In this document: positions 8,854 to 17,579 of the stretch, piece after piece
Layout of the letters: every line of letters begins with the position of its first letter
How positions within the stretch are numbered: position 1 is the first letter of the stretch
Source: Rhodospirillaceae bacterium
GTDB taxonomy: Bacteria > Pseudomonadota > Alphaproteobacteria > GCA-2731375
Assembly (NCBI GenBank): GCA_018701215.1
Contig: JABIWH010000060.1
Coordinates: forward strand, 62,001-126,000
Reading direction: 5' to 3'
DNA length: 64,000 nucleotides
Translations under genes and position numbers: made by a program
The notes under the pieces: model-generated
What the model saw: only the letters and a program-made list of their open reading frames with translations
Told to the model about the DNA's origin: nothing
The model's database searches: none

Positions 8854-10476
8854 TTACAGTCTGGCGACGCCGAAAGCGTTGGGGTGAAGGTCGCGGTTGC
8901 GGGCTTCCCAGCAGGTTTCCAGGGCGAAGCCCAGAACCCGGCGGGTATCGCGCGGATCGATCATGCCTTGATCAAGCAGCCTGCCAGAGGTGTAGAAGGC
9001 ATCGGATTGGGCGTCGAAATGGGCGATCAGGCGGTCTTTTTGGGCTTTCAAGGCAGCTTCGTCGACCTCCTGCCCGCGCCGCTCGGCAGAGACGCGGGCC
9101 ACCTGGTCCATGGTATTGGCGGCCTGCTCGCCGCCCATCACGCCGGTCAGGGCGTTGGGCCAGGTGAACAGAAATTCCGGCTCGTAGCCATGCCCGCCCA
9201 TGCCGTAATTGCCGGCGCCAAACGAGGCGCCGATATAAAGCGTGATTTTCGGGACGCGGACGTTGGAGACGGCCTGGATCATTTTCGAGCCATGCTTGAC
9301 CATGCCGCCTTGCTCATATTCCTTGCCGACCATGTAGCCGGTGGTGTTGTTCAGGAAGATGATCGGGATGTTGGCCTGATCGCACAGCTGGAAGAACTGC
9401 CCGCCCTTGGTCGCACCCGCCGGGTCAATGGGTCCGTTGTTGCCGATGATGCCGCAGGCATTGCCATAGATGCTGGCCTGCAGACAGACGGTGGAAACGC
9501 CGTAGCGGGGTTTGAAATCCTCAAAATCGGAATCATCGACGAACCGCGCCACCAGTTCCCGCACTTCATAGGGCTTGCGGTAGTCGGGGGGTACCAGGCC
9601 GGCGATTTCGTCCGCGCTGTAGCGCGGTTCGGCGAACTTTTTCAGCTTCGGGTCCGGGCAGCCCTTGTTCCAATCCAGCTTGGCAACCAGATTGCGGGCG
9701 ATCAGCAGGCCGTGGGCGTCATCCTCCGCCGTGTATTCCACCAAACCCGAAATGGTCGCGTGCATATCGGTGCCGGCGAGTTCCTCTTCATCCGAAATCT
9801 CGCCGGTCGCGGCCCGTGTCAGCGCCGCGCCGCCCAGCGATGCCCGGCCCCGCCCCTTGATGGAGATGACATAGTCGCTCATCCCCGGCATGTAGGCACC
9901 GCCCGCCGTTGCCGGGCCATGCAGCACGGTGATGGTGGGAATTCCGGCCGCGCTCAACAGCGCACGGCGATAGAAGATGCCGCCGCCATGGGCCCAGGAT
10001 TCCACCTGATACTGCATCAGATTGGCGCCGGCGCTTTCCACCAGGTGCACGAAGGGTAGCTTGTGGGTCCGCGCCACGTCGAGACAGGCACGCAGCTTTT
10101 CGCCTGATTTCTGGGTCGAGGCGCCGGCATTAATGCCACTGTCATCAACATAGACCAGACAGCGCACGCCGGAGATGAAGCCAATCCCGGCCAGCGATGA
10201 GGCGCCGGGAATGGATTTTTCGCGATCATCGGTATCGACGCAATAATTGGCCAGGCTGTACAGCTCCAGGAACGGCATGCCCGGATCCAACAGCCGCGTG
10301 CGCCGCTCACGCGGGGTCAGCTGGCCGCGCTCTTCAAAGCGGGCGCGGCGTTTTTCCGACAGCGCCCGGGCCCGGTCCTTGATTTCACGATAGTCATCCA
10401 TCAGGGACAGCATTTCCTGGCGGTTAGCCGTATAGGTGTCCGTGTTGGTGCTGAGTTTGGAAGCAAAAACGCTCAT
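8854..10476 (-). CDS. atuC: Acyl-CoA carboxylase beta subunit, carboxyltransferase (geranyl-CoA carboxylase-like)
   Basis: A 540-residue carboxyltransferase with the two crotonase-like halves of the family. GPATAGGAYMPGMSD (about 187-201) and the C-half GNYGMGGHGYEP form the acyl-CoA and carboxybiotin pockets. In methylcrotonyl-CoA carboxylase the loop near residue 213 usually reads FLAGPPLVKAATGE; here it is SLGGAALTRAATGE, with a small Ser in place of Phe, which would enlarge the acyl pocket and favours a geranyl-type substrate. The ATG directly follows the atuA stop codon with no gap, and its GGAG site lies inside atuA. Confidence 0.86.
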   Translation of the reverse strand: MSVFASKLSTNTDTYTANRQEMLSLMDDYREIKDRARALSEKRRARFEERGQLTPRERRTRLLDPGMPFLELYSLANYCVDTDDREKSIPGASSLAGIGFISGVRCLVYVDDSGINAGASTQKSGEKLRACLDVARTHKLPFVHLVESAGANLMQYQVESWAHGGGIFYRRALLSAAGIPTITVLHGPATAGGAYMPGMSDYVISIKGRGRASLGGAALTRAATGEISDEEELAGTDMHATISGLVEYTAEDDAHGLLIARNLVAKLDWNKGCPDPKLKKFAEPRYSADEIAGLVPPDYRKPYEVRELVARFVDDSDFEDFKPRYGVSTVCLQASIYGNACGIIGNNGPIDPAGATKGGQFFQLCDQANIPIIFLNNTTGYMVGKEYEQGGMVKHGSKMIQAVSNVRVPKITLYIGASFGAGNYGMGGHGYEPEFLFTWPNALTGVMGGEQAANTMDQVARVSAERRGQEVDEAALKAQKDRLIAHFDAQSDAFYTSGRLLDQGMIDPRDTRRVLGFALETCWEARNRDLHPNAFGVARL

Positions 10477-12264
10477 CTAAAGGTTCTCCGCCATGGCTTT
10501 TGGTATCGAAATTGGATGGTCCAGCAAAATTTGCGCATAGCCCTTGCCCTGGGCATCGCTGCGCAGAGAGGCGACGCCGCCGCCGCCCAGGATCTCGTCC
10601 ATCAGGAAGTTGATCGCGTTGGAACCGGGCATCAGGAAACGCTCCGTCTCCCCCTCCAAAAAATGCGAGAAGCGGCCCGAAACCACGCCTTCGCTCAACG
10701 CGGCCCAGATATAGGGCAGATAATCCGCCTGGCGGGCGATGATGCCCACATTGGCCTTGTTACCCTTGTCGCCGCTGCGGCCCCAGGCCAGATCGATCAG
10801 GGGAACGTCCACCATCTCGCCGTCATTGGCGGGGGCGGCGGGATCGCTTGGACGCTGGATCATGCCGTCCGCGAAAGTCTCGGTGATGGAACGCGCGAAG
10901 GTCAGCTCCCGGTCGCCAAAGTCGATCTGGATGCTCAGGTCGTCCTTGGGGATCAGGAAGGAAAACAGTCGTACCACGGGCGAAGGCTTGGCCCGGGCAC
11001 CGGAAAAGCCTGACAAACCGGGTGGTGTCGCCAGGCCCATGCCGGTAGCTTCCTTCAACAAAATGCCGATACCGGCCTGTTCGGGATGCTTGGCGGCGAA
11101 TTTCAGAACCACTTCCCTGGCGCCGCTGATCCGGCGATGTTCGCCGAACTGGCTTTCCGCGCCCAGGATCTCGACGCTGGTTTCGGTAAAATCACCCAAG
11201 TTCGAGGCCCGCAGTGCCGTACTCGCCCGCTTGAAGGCGTTCTTGGCAAAACCGCGCGCTTTCTTGTCGGCGTCGACGCCATAAAAGGTCATCAGCGTGC
11301 CGCCGCGCCAGCCGTCGCCATAGGTGGCGGAGACCTTGTAACTGTCCGTCGCGGGATAGCCCTTGGCGCCCGCCACATGGACGCGATCTTCGGCAGCCTG
11401 GGTGATTTTCACGGCGGAGAAATCACAGACCACATCGGGTACGATATAGGCCTGGGGGTCGCCAATTTCATAGATCATCTGTTCCGAGACCGTGCCCACG
11501 GATACCGTGCCGCCGGTGCCGTCAACCTTGACCACATCGAAGCTGCCGTCGGCGGAAACCTCGCCGATGGGATAGCCGACAATGTCCATGTTATCGACCA
11601 CCAGATGCCAGTCGGTGAAATTGCCGCCCGTGGCCTGGGGGCCGCATTCCAGCAGATGGCCAGCTAATGTTCCGCCCGAAAGCTTGTCCCATTCCTTGGC
11701 ACTCCAGCCGAATTCGTGGATGCAGGCACCCAAGGTCACGGCGCTGTCCACCGAACGTCCGGTAATGACGATGTCGGCGCCCTCGTCCAACGCCTGGGCA
11801 ATGGGAAAAGCGCCCAGGTAGGCGTTGACGCTGGCCATGCGGGCGGGATCGGGGAAGCTTTCGCCAGAGAACATTTCGGTCGGTGAAAGGTTATCCTTTT
11901 GCCCGATCAGATCATCGCCCAGGACCACCGCCACTTTCAGATCCAGGCCCTGGTCCGAGATCAGCGCGCGCACTGCCTCGCCACAGGCGCGGGGATTGAC
12001 GCCGCCGGCATTGGAGATGATCTTGACGCCCTGCTTGGCGATCTCGGCCAAATTCTGTTTCATCACTACAGAGACAAAGTCACGGGCATAGCCGGCTTGT
12101 GGGTCTTTCGTCCGAGCCCGGGCCATGATCGACATGGTGATCTCGGCCAGGTAGTCATAGACGATATAGTCGATGCCGCCTGCCTTGAGGAACTGCGGCG
12201 TGGCCATGCCGCTATCGCCCCAATAGCCGCTGGCACCGCCGATGCGGATGATCTTGTCGCTCAT
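10477..12264 (-). CDS. atuA: Acyclic terpene utilisation protein AtuA (DUF1446)
   Basis: A 595-residue protein of the AtuA family, at the usual full length. The N-terminal DUF1446 domain begins IRIGGASGYWGDSGMATPQ and carries ITGRSVDSAVTLG (about 168-180); a smaller C-terminal domain follows, with LAWGRSGDKGNKANVGIIAR. AtuA is required for citronellol/geraniol growth in Pseudomonas, but its reaction is not settled. It is the diagnostic gene for calling this operon atu-like rather than a liu (leucine) operon. It is packed between an acyl-CoA dehydrogenase (3-base gap) and the carboxylase beta gene (no gap). Confidence 0.9.
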   Translation of the reverse strand: MSDKIIRIGGASGYWGDSGMATPQFLKAGGIDYIVYDYLAEITMSIMARARTKDPQAGYARDFVSVVMKQNLAEIAKQGVKIISNAGGVNPRACGEAVRALISDQGLDLKVAVVLGDDLIGQKDNLSPTEMFSGESFPDPARMASVNAYLGAFPIAQALDEGADIVITGRSVDSAVTLGACIHEFGWSAKEWDKLSGGTLAGHLLECGPQATGGNFTDWHLVVDNMDIVGYPIGEVSADGSFDVVKVDGTGGTVSVGTVSEQMIYEIGDPQAYIVPDVVCDFSAVKITQAAEDRVHVAGAKGYPATDSYKVSATYGDGWRGGTLMTFYGVDADKKARGFAKNAFKRASTALRASNLGDFTETSVEILGAESQFGEHRRISGAREVVLKFAAKHPEQAGIGILLKEATGMGLATPPGLSGFSGARAKPSPVVRLFSFLIPKDDLSIQIDFGDRELTFARSITETFADGMIQRPSDPAAPANDGEMVDVPLIDLAWGRSGDKGNKANVGIIARQADYLPYIWAALSEGVVSGRFSHFLEGETERFLMPGSNAINFLMDEILGGGGVASLRSDAQGKGYAQILLDHPISIPKAMAENL

Positions 12265-12267
12265 GAT

Positions 12268-13455
12268 CTAGTTCCTTTCATTGGCATGGCCCTTGGAATT
12301 CTTCCGGCCCGGATGGATGCCCAGGGATTTCGCCACCACTTCCAGCATGATCTCGTTGGCGCCGCCGCCGATGGCGGTCTGGCGAATGTCGCGGAAAGCG
12401 CGGGAAATCCAGTTTTCGTTCATCACCCCCTGGCCGCCCCAGAATTGCAGGCATTCGCTGGGGATACTCATGGACATCTTGCCCACCATATATTTTGCCA
12501 TTGATGCCAGCTTGGTCACGTCCTCGCCCGCCATGTAAGCATCCGTTGCGCGGTAGAGTAAGGCACGCGCGGCCTCGACCTCCGTCTGCATGGCGGATAG
12601 CTTGTGATAGACCGATTGATTGCTGAGCACGGACTGGCCAAAGACCTGGCGCTGGGAGGCATACTCAATGGTTTCCTCAATGCACATTTCCATGGCGCGC
12701 AAGCCGCGGGCGGTAACGAACATGCGCTCTTCCTGGAACTGAGCCATCTGATAGATGAAGCCCTGGCCTTCCTCGCCGATCAGATTGCGGGCCGGCACGC
12801 GGACATCGTCAAAGAACAGCTCGGCGGTATCGGAACAGCGCAGCACCAACTTATCCAACTTGCGGGAAACGCTGACACCCTTGGTTTTTAACGGCACCAC
12901 GATCAGGGATTTGTTCCTGTGCGGTCCGCCCTGCTCGGAGGTATTCACCAACAGACAGATCCAGTCACCCTGGATACCGTTGGTGATCCACATTTTCGAA
13001 CCATTGATGACATAGTCGCCACCGTCACGGCGCGCGGTGGTCTTGATCTTGGAGACATCGGAGCCCGCATGGCCTTCGCTAACGCCAATGCAGCCGACCA
13101 GCTCGCCGGCAATGGTGGGTACCAGGAATTCCTGCTTCAAGGCCTCGCTACCATGGGCCAGCAGCGCCGGGGTGCACATGGTGGTCTGCACGCCAAGCGC
13201 GGTGCCGATGCCGGACGAGCGGATGTTGCCCAGGGTCTCGGCAAACAGCATCTCGAACGAGAAATCCAGATCCAGGCCGCCATACTGTTCCGGCTTGCCA
13301 ATGCCCAGCAGGCCGGCCTCGGCGAATTTCTTCATCACCTGATGGGCCGGAAAGATCTGATCCCGCTCCCATTCGTCGAGATCGGGATGGATGTGTTCCT
13401 CAATCAGCTTCACCGTGGTGCGCTGCATCTCGTGATGTTCATGGCTCAACTGCAT
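12268..13455 (-). CDS. Acyl-CoA dehydrogenase, second of a tandem paralogous pair (citronellyl-CoA dehydrogenase-like)
   Basis: A 395-residue flavoprotein that forms the alpha,beta double bond of an acyl-CoA. The start is at MQLSHEHHE; a longer open frame continues upstream but overlaps the preceding gene. FAD and CoA contacts are visible in IGVSEGHAGSDVSKI and INGSKMWITNG. The usual catalytic Glu of medium-chain enzymes is replaced in AIGGGANEIM, so the base is probably the Glu of QEERM in the earlier helix, as in long-chain and isovaleryl enzymes. It is very similar along its whole length to the gene immediately upstream. Confidence 0.86.
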   Translation of the reverse strand: MQLSHEHHEMQRTTVKLIEEHIHPDLDEWERDQIFPAHQVMKKFAEAGLLGIGKPEQYGGLDLDFSFEMLFAETLGNIRSSGIGTALGVQTTMCTPALLAHGSEALKQEFLVPTIAGELVGCIGVSEGHAGSDVSKIKTTARRDGGDYVINGSKMWITNGIQGDWICLLVNTSEQGGPHRNKSLIVVPLKTKGVSVSRKLDKLVLRCSDTAELFFDDVRVPARNLIGEEGQGFIYQMAQFQEERMFVTARGLRAMEMCIEETIEYASQRQVFGQSVLSNQSVYHKLSAMQTEVEAARALLYRATDAYMAGEDVTKLASMAKYMVGKMSMSIPSECLQFWGGQGVMNENWISRAFRDIRQTAIGGGANEIMLEVVAKSLGIHPGRKNSKGHANERN

Positions 13456-13472
13456 GGTTGTTCGCCCTGGGC

Positions 13473-14648
13473 CTAACGCTTGCTGCGTTTGCCGGGATGG
13501 ATGCCCATGGATTTGGCGATCACTTCCAGCATGATTTCGCTGGCGCCGCCGCCGATGGCGGTGACCCGCATGTCCCGGTAGGCGCGGGAGACATAGTTTT
13601 CGTTCATCACCCCCTGGCCGCCCCAGAACTGCATGCATTCGGTGGGGACTTTCAGGGCCAGCTTGCCGATCATGTACTTGCCCATGGAGGCGAGCTTAGT
13701 GACGTCCTCGCCCGCCAGATAGCGTTCGGCGGCTTGATACAGCACGGCGCGGCAGGCTTCCACCTCGGTATGTAGCTCCGCCAGCTTGTGATAGACGACC
13801 TGGTTATCGCGCACGGGTATATCGAAGACCTGGCGCTGGCCGGTGTACTCGATGGTGTCCTCGATCACCATGTCCAACACGCGCAGGCCCCGGGCCACGG
13901 CAAACATGCGTTCCTCCTGGAACTGTTCCATCTGATAGGTGAAGCCCATGTTTTCTTCGCCGATGCGGTTCCCCACGGGCACGCGGACGTCGTCGAAGAA
14001 CAATTCGGCGGTGTCGGAACAGACCAGTCCCAGCTTGTCCAGCTTGCGCGAGACGCTAACGCCCTTAGCCTTCAAGGGCACCACGATCAGGGATTTGTTG
14101 CGGTGGCGCCCCCCAGAGGAGCTGTCGGTAGATGTATTCGCCAGCAGGCAAATCCAGTCGCCCTGGACACCGTTGGTGATCCACATTTTCGAGCCGTTAA
14201 TGATGTAGTCGTCGCCGTCGCGCCGCGCCGTGGTTTTGATCTGGGCCACGTCGGAACCGGCGGACAATTCGCTGACACCGATGCAGCCGACCAACTCGCC
14301 CGCGATGGTCGGCGCCAGATAGTTCCGCTTCAACTCGTCATTGCCGTGCTGGGCCAGGGCCGGGGTGCACATGGTGGTCTGCACTCCGATGGAGGTGGAA
14401 ACACCGTTGGCGCGGATATTGCCCAGGGCCTCGGCGAAGACCATTTCATAGGAGAAATCCAAATCCAGGCCACCGAATTCCGCCGGCTTGCCGATACCCA
14501 ACAGGCCGGCCTCGGCGAAGATTTTCATCACATCGTGGGCCGGATAGATCTCGGCCTTTTCCCATTCATCCACATACGGGTTGATGTGCTCGGCGACGAT
14601 CCGTTCCGTGGTCCGGGCCAGTTCCTGGTGCTGTTGGGTGAAAAGCAT
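13473..14648 (-). CDS. Acyl-CoA dehydrogenase, first of a tandem paralogous pair
   Basis: A 391-residue acyl-CoA dehydrogenase, collinear with the downstream paralogue from MLFTQQHQELARTTER to the C-terminal GIHPGKRSKR. Shared blocks include GVQTTMCTPAL, INGSKMWITNG, SVSRKLDKL and AIGGGASEIMLE. A short Ser/Gly-rich insertion (about 180-186, STDSSSGG) distinguishes it. Catalytic Glu is again predicted in QEERM. In the atu pathway one such enzyme acts on citronellyl-CoA; two could serve successive chain lengths, or form a heteromeric enzyme. It is the second gene of the operon, 14 bases after the ligase gene. Confidence 0.86.
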   Translation of the reverse strand: MLFTQQHQELARTTERIVAEHINPYVDEWEKAEIYPAHDVMKIFAEAGLLGIGKPAEFGGLDLDFSYEMVFAEALGNIRANGVSTSIGVQTTMCTPALAQHGNDELKRNYLAPTIAGELVGCIGVSELSAGSDVAQIKTTARRDGDDYIINGSKMWITNGVQGDWICLLANTSTDSSSGGRHRNKSLIVVPLKAKGVSVSRKLDKLGLVCSDTAELFFDDVRVPVGNRIGEENMGFTYQMEQFQEERMFAVARGLRVLDMVIEDTIEYTGQRQVFDIPVRDNQVVYHKLAELHTEVEACRAVLYQAAERYLAGEDVTKLASMGKYMIGKLALKVPTECMQFWGGQGVMNENYVSRAYRDMRVTAIGGGASEIMLEVIAKSMGIHPGKRSKR

Positions 14649-14662
14649 GTTGCGTGCGGCTC

Positions 14663-16309
14663 CTATCCGTCCCCGGTCAGTTTGTAATCGGCAAAGGCTT
14701 CGCGCAGTTTCAGTTTATAGATCTTGCCCGTGCCCGTATGGGGCAGCTCGTCCAAAAATTCGACCGCATCAGGCAACCACCAACTCGCCACCTTTTCACG
14801 TAGATAGTCGAGGATCTGCTGATCTGTAATCTGGCTGTCGGGCATCCGTACCGCAATCAGCAAGGGGCGTTCCTGCCATTTCGGATGCTCCACCGCAATC
14901 ACGGCGGCCTCGGCGATCTCCGGGTGGCCCATGGCGGCATTTTCCAGCTCGACCGAGCTGATCCACTCGCCACCGGATTTGATCACGTCCTTGGAGCGGT
15001 CCGCCAATTCCACATAGCCGTTGGCATGCAGCAGCGCCACATCACCCGTATGCAGCCAGCCACCGACCACGCCAGTGGCACCGGTCAGGCCGTCCTGTTT
15101 CATATAGCCCGACGCCACGGTCGGTCCGCGCACCAATAGATGGCCCTGGGCAACGCCGTCCTTGGGCAGTTCGTTGCCGTCGTCATCGATAATTCTGAAC
15201 TTGGAGCCAAAGGCCTGGCGCCCGCCGTACTGATAGGCGTCCAGCTTGGCCGCATCATCGGGCTCGGTGCTGCCGCCCAAGGGCGAGAACTTGGTCGACG
15301 ACAGCGCCTCCGTCATGCCCCAGCCTTGCATGGGCTCGACGCCAAAGTCCTGCAACAGGCTTTCCTGCAGGGCGCGCGGCGGTTTCGAGCCGCTCATCAC
15401 CGTGCCCCGCAAATGGCTGAAGCGCTTGCCGGTTTCCTTCATATGGTTCAGCAGGATCATCCAGATGGTCGGCACGCCAAAACACAGCGTGACGCCTTCG
15501 CTTTCCATTATTTCGTACAGTTTTTCCGGTTCGTACTCTCGGCCGGGCAGAACCAGGTTGTAACCCATCATCGGCGCGGTAAAGGGCGTCTGCCAGCCAT
15601 TGCCATGAAACAACGGCGCCATGGGCATGAAGACTTCGCGCAGGCCGGTTTTAAAACCGGAGATATTGTCGCCGAGCATTTGCATGAATGCGGTCAGGAT
15701 GGTCGAACGGTGGCTATAAACCACGCCCTTTGGGTTGCCGGTAGTTCCGGATGTGTAACAAATTGTTGAGGCCTTGCGTTCATCGAACTCCGGCCATTCA
15801 TAGTCGCCGTCCTCCGCCGCCAGCAGGTCCTCGTAGAATTCGACCCTGGACAGGTTCAAATCGTCCGGCAATTCGTCCCGGCCACCGAAAAAGATATAGC
15901 CGCGCACCGTTGTCAGTTCCGGCGCCAGATCCCTGATCAGATCAGCACAACCGGCGTCAAAAGCCAGCCAGGCGTCCTCCGCATGGTTGGCGATATAAAC
16001 CAATTGTTCATGGAACAGGCGTGGGTTGATGGTGTGCAGCACCCCGCCCATGCCGGGGACGCCATAGAACATTTCGAAATACTGCCGGGTATTCCAGGCC
16101 AGGGCGCCGACCCGTTCGCCGTCTTTGACGCCCAGTTTTTCCAGGGCCTGGGCCAATTTCTTGCAGCGGACTTGCGCATCCCGATAGGTGTAGCGGTGGA
16201 TCTTGCCATCCAGCTCCCGGCTGGCGACTTCGCGGTCGCCATGGCACTCGGCGGCGTAATCGATCATGGACGAAACCAGCAGCGGCACATCCATCATTAA
16301 ACCCTGCAT
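14663..16309 (-). CDS. Fatty-acid/terpenoid acyl-CoA ligase (AMP-binding, ANL superfamily)
   Basis: A 548-residue acyl-AMP ligase that activates a free acid to its CoA ester, the entry step of the operon. Motifs in order are TICYTSGTTGNPKGVVYSHR (P-loop, about 184-203), GWGMTEALSS (A5), HTGDVALL and DRSKDVIKSGGEWISSVELE (hinge and A8), and the A10 lysine in TGTGKIYKLKLRE. The profile resembles medium-chain ligases of the AlkK/FadD3 kind. It is the first gene of the operon, with GGGAGGAT before the ATG, and divergently transcribed from another acyl-CoA dehydrogenase across a 105-base promoter region. Confidence 0.88.
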   Translation of the reverse strand: MQGLMMDVPLLVSSMIDYAAECHGDREVASRELDGKIHRYTYRDAQVRCKKLAQALEKLGVKDGERVGALAWNTRQYFEMFYGVPGMGGVLHTINPRLFHEQLVYIANHAEDAWLAFDAGCADLIRDLAPELTTVRGYIFFGGRDELPDDLNLSRVEFYEDLLAAEDGDYEWPEFDERKASTICYTSGTTGNPKGVVYSHRSTILTAFMQMLGDNISGFKTGLREVFMPMAPLFHGNGWQTPFTAPMMGYNLVLPGREYEPEKLYEIMESEGVTLCFGVPTIWMILLNHMKETGKRFSHLRGTVMSGSKPPRALQESLLQDFGVEPMQGWGMTEALSSTKFSPLGGSTEPDDAAKLDAYQYGGRQAFGSKFRIIDDDGNELPKDGVAQGHLLVRGPTVASGYMKQDGLTGATGVVGGWLHTGDVALLHANGYVELADRSKDVIKSGGEWISSVELENAAMGHPEIAEAAVIAVEHPKWQERPLLIAVRMPDSQITDQQILDYLREKVASWWLPDAVEFLDELPHTGTGKIYKLKLREAFADYKLTGDG

Positions 16310-16330
16310 CGCGCATCCTCCCAGAAAGCA

Positions 16331-16345
16331 ATTTACCTTGTAAAT
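16331..16345. promoter_or_regulatory. Candidate TetR operator palindrome
   Basis: ATTTACCTTGTAAAT: perfect 6-bp arms around CTT. It lies in the 105-base divergent region and overlaps the -35 hexamer of the rightward promoter, where a repressor such as the TetR protein encoded at 17580 would block transcription. The pairing with that TetR is inferred from position. Confidence 0.5.
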
Positions 16346-16365
16346 GAAGCATATTCATATATACT
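16338..16365 (+). promoter_or_regulatory. Candidate sigma-70 promoter for the acyl-CoA dehydrogenase/TetR pair
   Basis: TTGTAA (16338-16343), 16-base spacer, TATACT (16360-16365), placing initiation near 16372, about 43 bases before the ATG at 16415. On the opposite strand a TTGACT hexamer (around 16370) could be the -35 of the leftward operon, with a weak -10. Confidence 0.5.
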
Positions 16366-16414
16366 GAGTCAAGATCATTATTCCTTTCGCCCGCCAAGAG
16401 TTGGAGAGAATGAG

Positions 16415-17557
16415 ATGCTGAGTCCCTTTGAAAATGAAGAACGCATTGCCTTCCGCGACAGCATCCGGCGCTTCATCGAGAAAGACATCAAACCTTATGT
16501 GGATGAGTGGGACGAGGCAGGCGAGATCCCGTGGGAGATCCATGAAAAGGCCGGCGCCATCGGCTTCTTCGGCTTCGGCATCAAAGAGGAATATGGCGGC
16601 CTGGGTTTCGAAGACTGCTTCATGCGGGCGGCGGCGTGGGAGGAATTCGGCAAATGTGGCGCCAACGGCGTGCCGGCGGCTCTGGGCGGGCGCAGTATAT
16701 CCCTGGGCCCCATTCAAGACCTGGCCTCGGAGGAAATCAGACAGCACGCCCTGGCCGATATCGTGGCGGGGCGCAAAGGTTCCTCGCTCGCCATAACGGA
16801 ACCGTCGGGCGGCTCCGACGTCGCCAACATGAAAACCAGGGCGCATCGCGACGGCAATCACTGGGTCCTGAACGGCTCCAAGACCTTTATCACCGGCGCC
16901 ATGAAAAGTGACTATTTCGTGGTCGGCGCCCGCACCGGTGATGACGGCCTGGCCGGGATTTCCTTGTTCTTTGTCGAGGCAGACATGCCCGGATTTTCCC
17001 GCACGTCGATCGAACGCAAGATGGGCTGGTGGTGTTCGGACACGGCAACGCTGTATTTCGATGACTGCCGGGTGCCGGCGGAAAACCTCATGGGTGAGGA
17101 AAACCGCGGCTTTATCGCCATCATGAAGAACTTCAACCTCGAACGGGTCAATATCATCGCTCAGGCGTTGGGTATGATGAAAGTCTGCCTGGAGGAATCC
17201 ATCGCCTACGCGCAGGAGCGGCAGACCTTCAACAAGCCGCTGATCCAGCATCAGGTGATCCGCCACAAGATCGCCGATATGTCCGCCAAGATCGATGCGG
17301 TCGAGGCCTATCTCAACCAGATCTGCTGGTTGGTCAATGAAAGCGAGATGCCGGCGGCGGAGATTTGCAAGGGTAAATTCCTGGCCACCAAGTCGCTGGA
17401 ATTCTGCGCCTCCGAGGCCATGCAGATTTTTGGCGGTGCCGGCTATCTGCGCGGCAACCTGGTGGAGCGGGTCTACCGCGAGGTCAAGGTGATGGCCATT
17501 GGCGGCGGCTCGGAAGAAATCATGCGGGATCTGGCCGTGCGGCAAATGGGACTATAG
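16415..17557 (+). CDS. Acyl-CoA dehydrogenase
   Basis: A 380-residue acyl-CoA dehydrogenase, only distantly similar to the tandem pair on the other side of the promoter. FAD-binding blocks ITEPSGGSDVANM and NGSKTFITGA are visible, and the C-terminal region reads AIGGGSEEIMRDL without the medium-chain catalytic Glu. The helix-G segment FNLERVNI supplies the likely base. GTTGGAGAGAA precedes the ATG. The TetR gene follows after 22 bases, so the regulator and this enzyme probably share a transcript and autoregulation. Confidence 0.88.
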   Translation: MLSPFENEERIAFRDSIRRFIEKDIKPYVDEWDEAGEIPWEIHEKAGAIGFFGFGIKEEYGGLGFEDCFMRAAAWEEFGKCGANGVPAALGGRSISLGPIQDLASEEIRQHALADIVAGRKGSSLAITEPSGGSDVANMKTRAHRDGNHWVLNGSKTFITGAMKSDYFVVGARTGDDGLAGISLFFVEADMPGFSRTSIERKMGWWCSDTATLYFDDCRVPAENLMGEENRGFIAIMKNFNLERVNIIAQALGMMKVCLEESIAYAQERQTFNKPLIQHQVIRHKIADMSAKIDAVEAYLNQICWLVNESEMPAAEICKGKFLATKSLEFCASEAMQIFGGAGYLRGNLVERVYREVKVMAIGGGSEEIMRDLAVRQMGL

Positions 17558-17579
17558 GGCGTGGCGGGGGAGCAACGAT

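Noticed and set aside
6010..14648. Leucine/isovalerate (liu) operon
   Set aside because: The enzymes overlap with liu in type, but AtuA and the carboxylase loop favour the acyclic terpene type. It is kept as the alternative, since the two pathways share most families.
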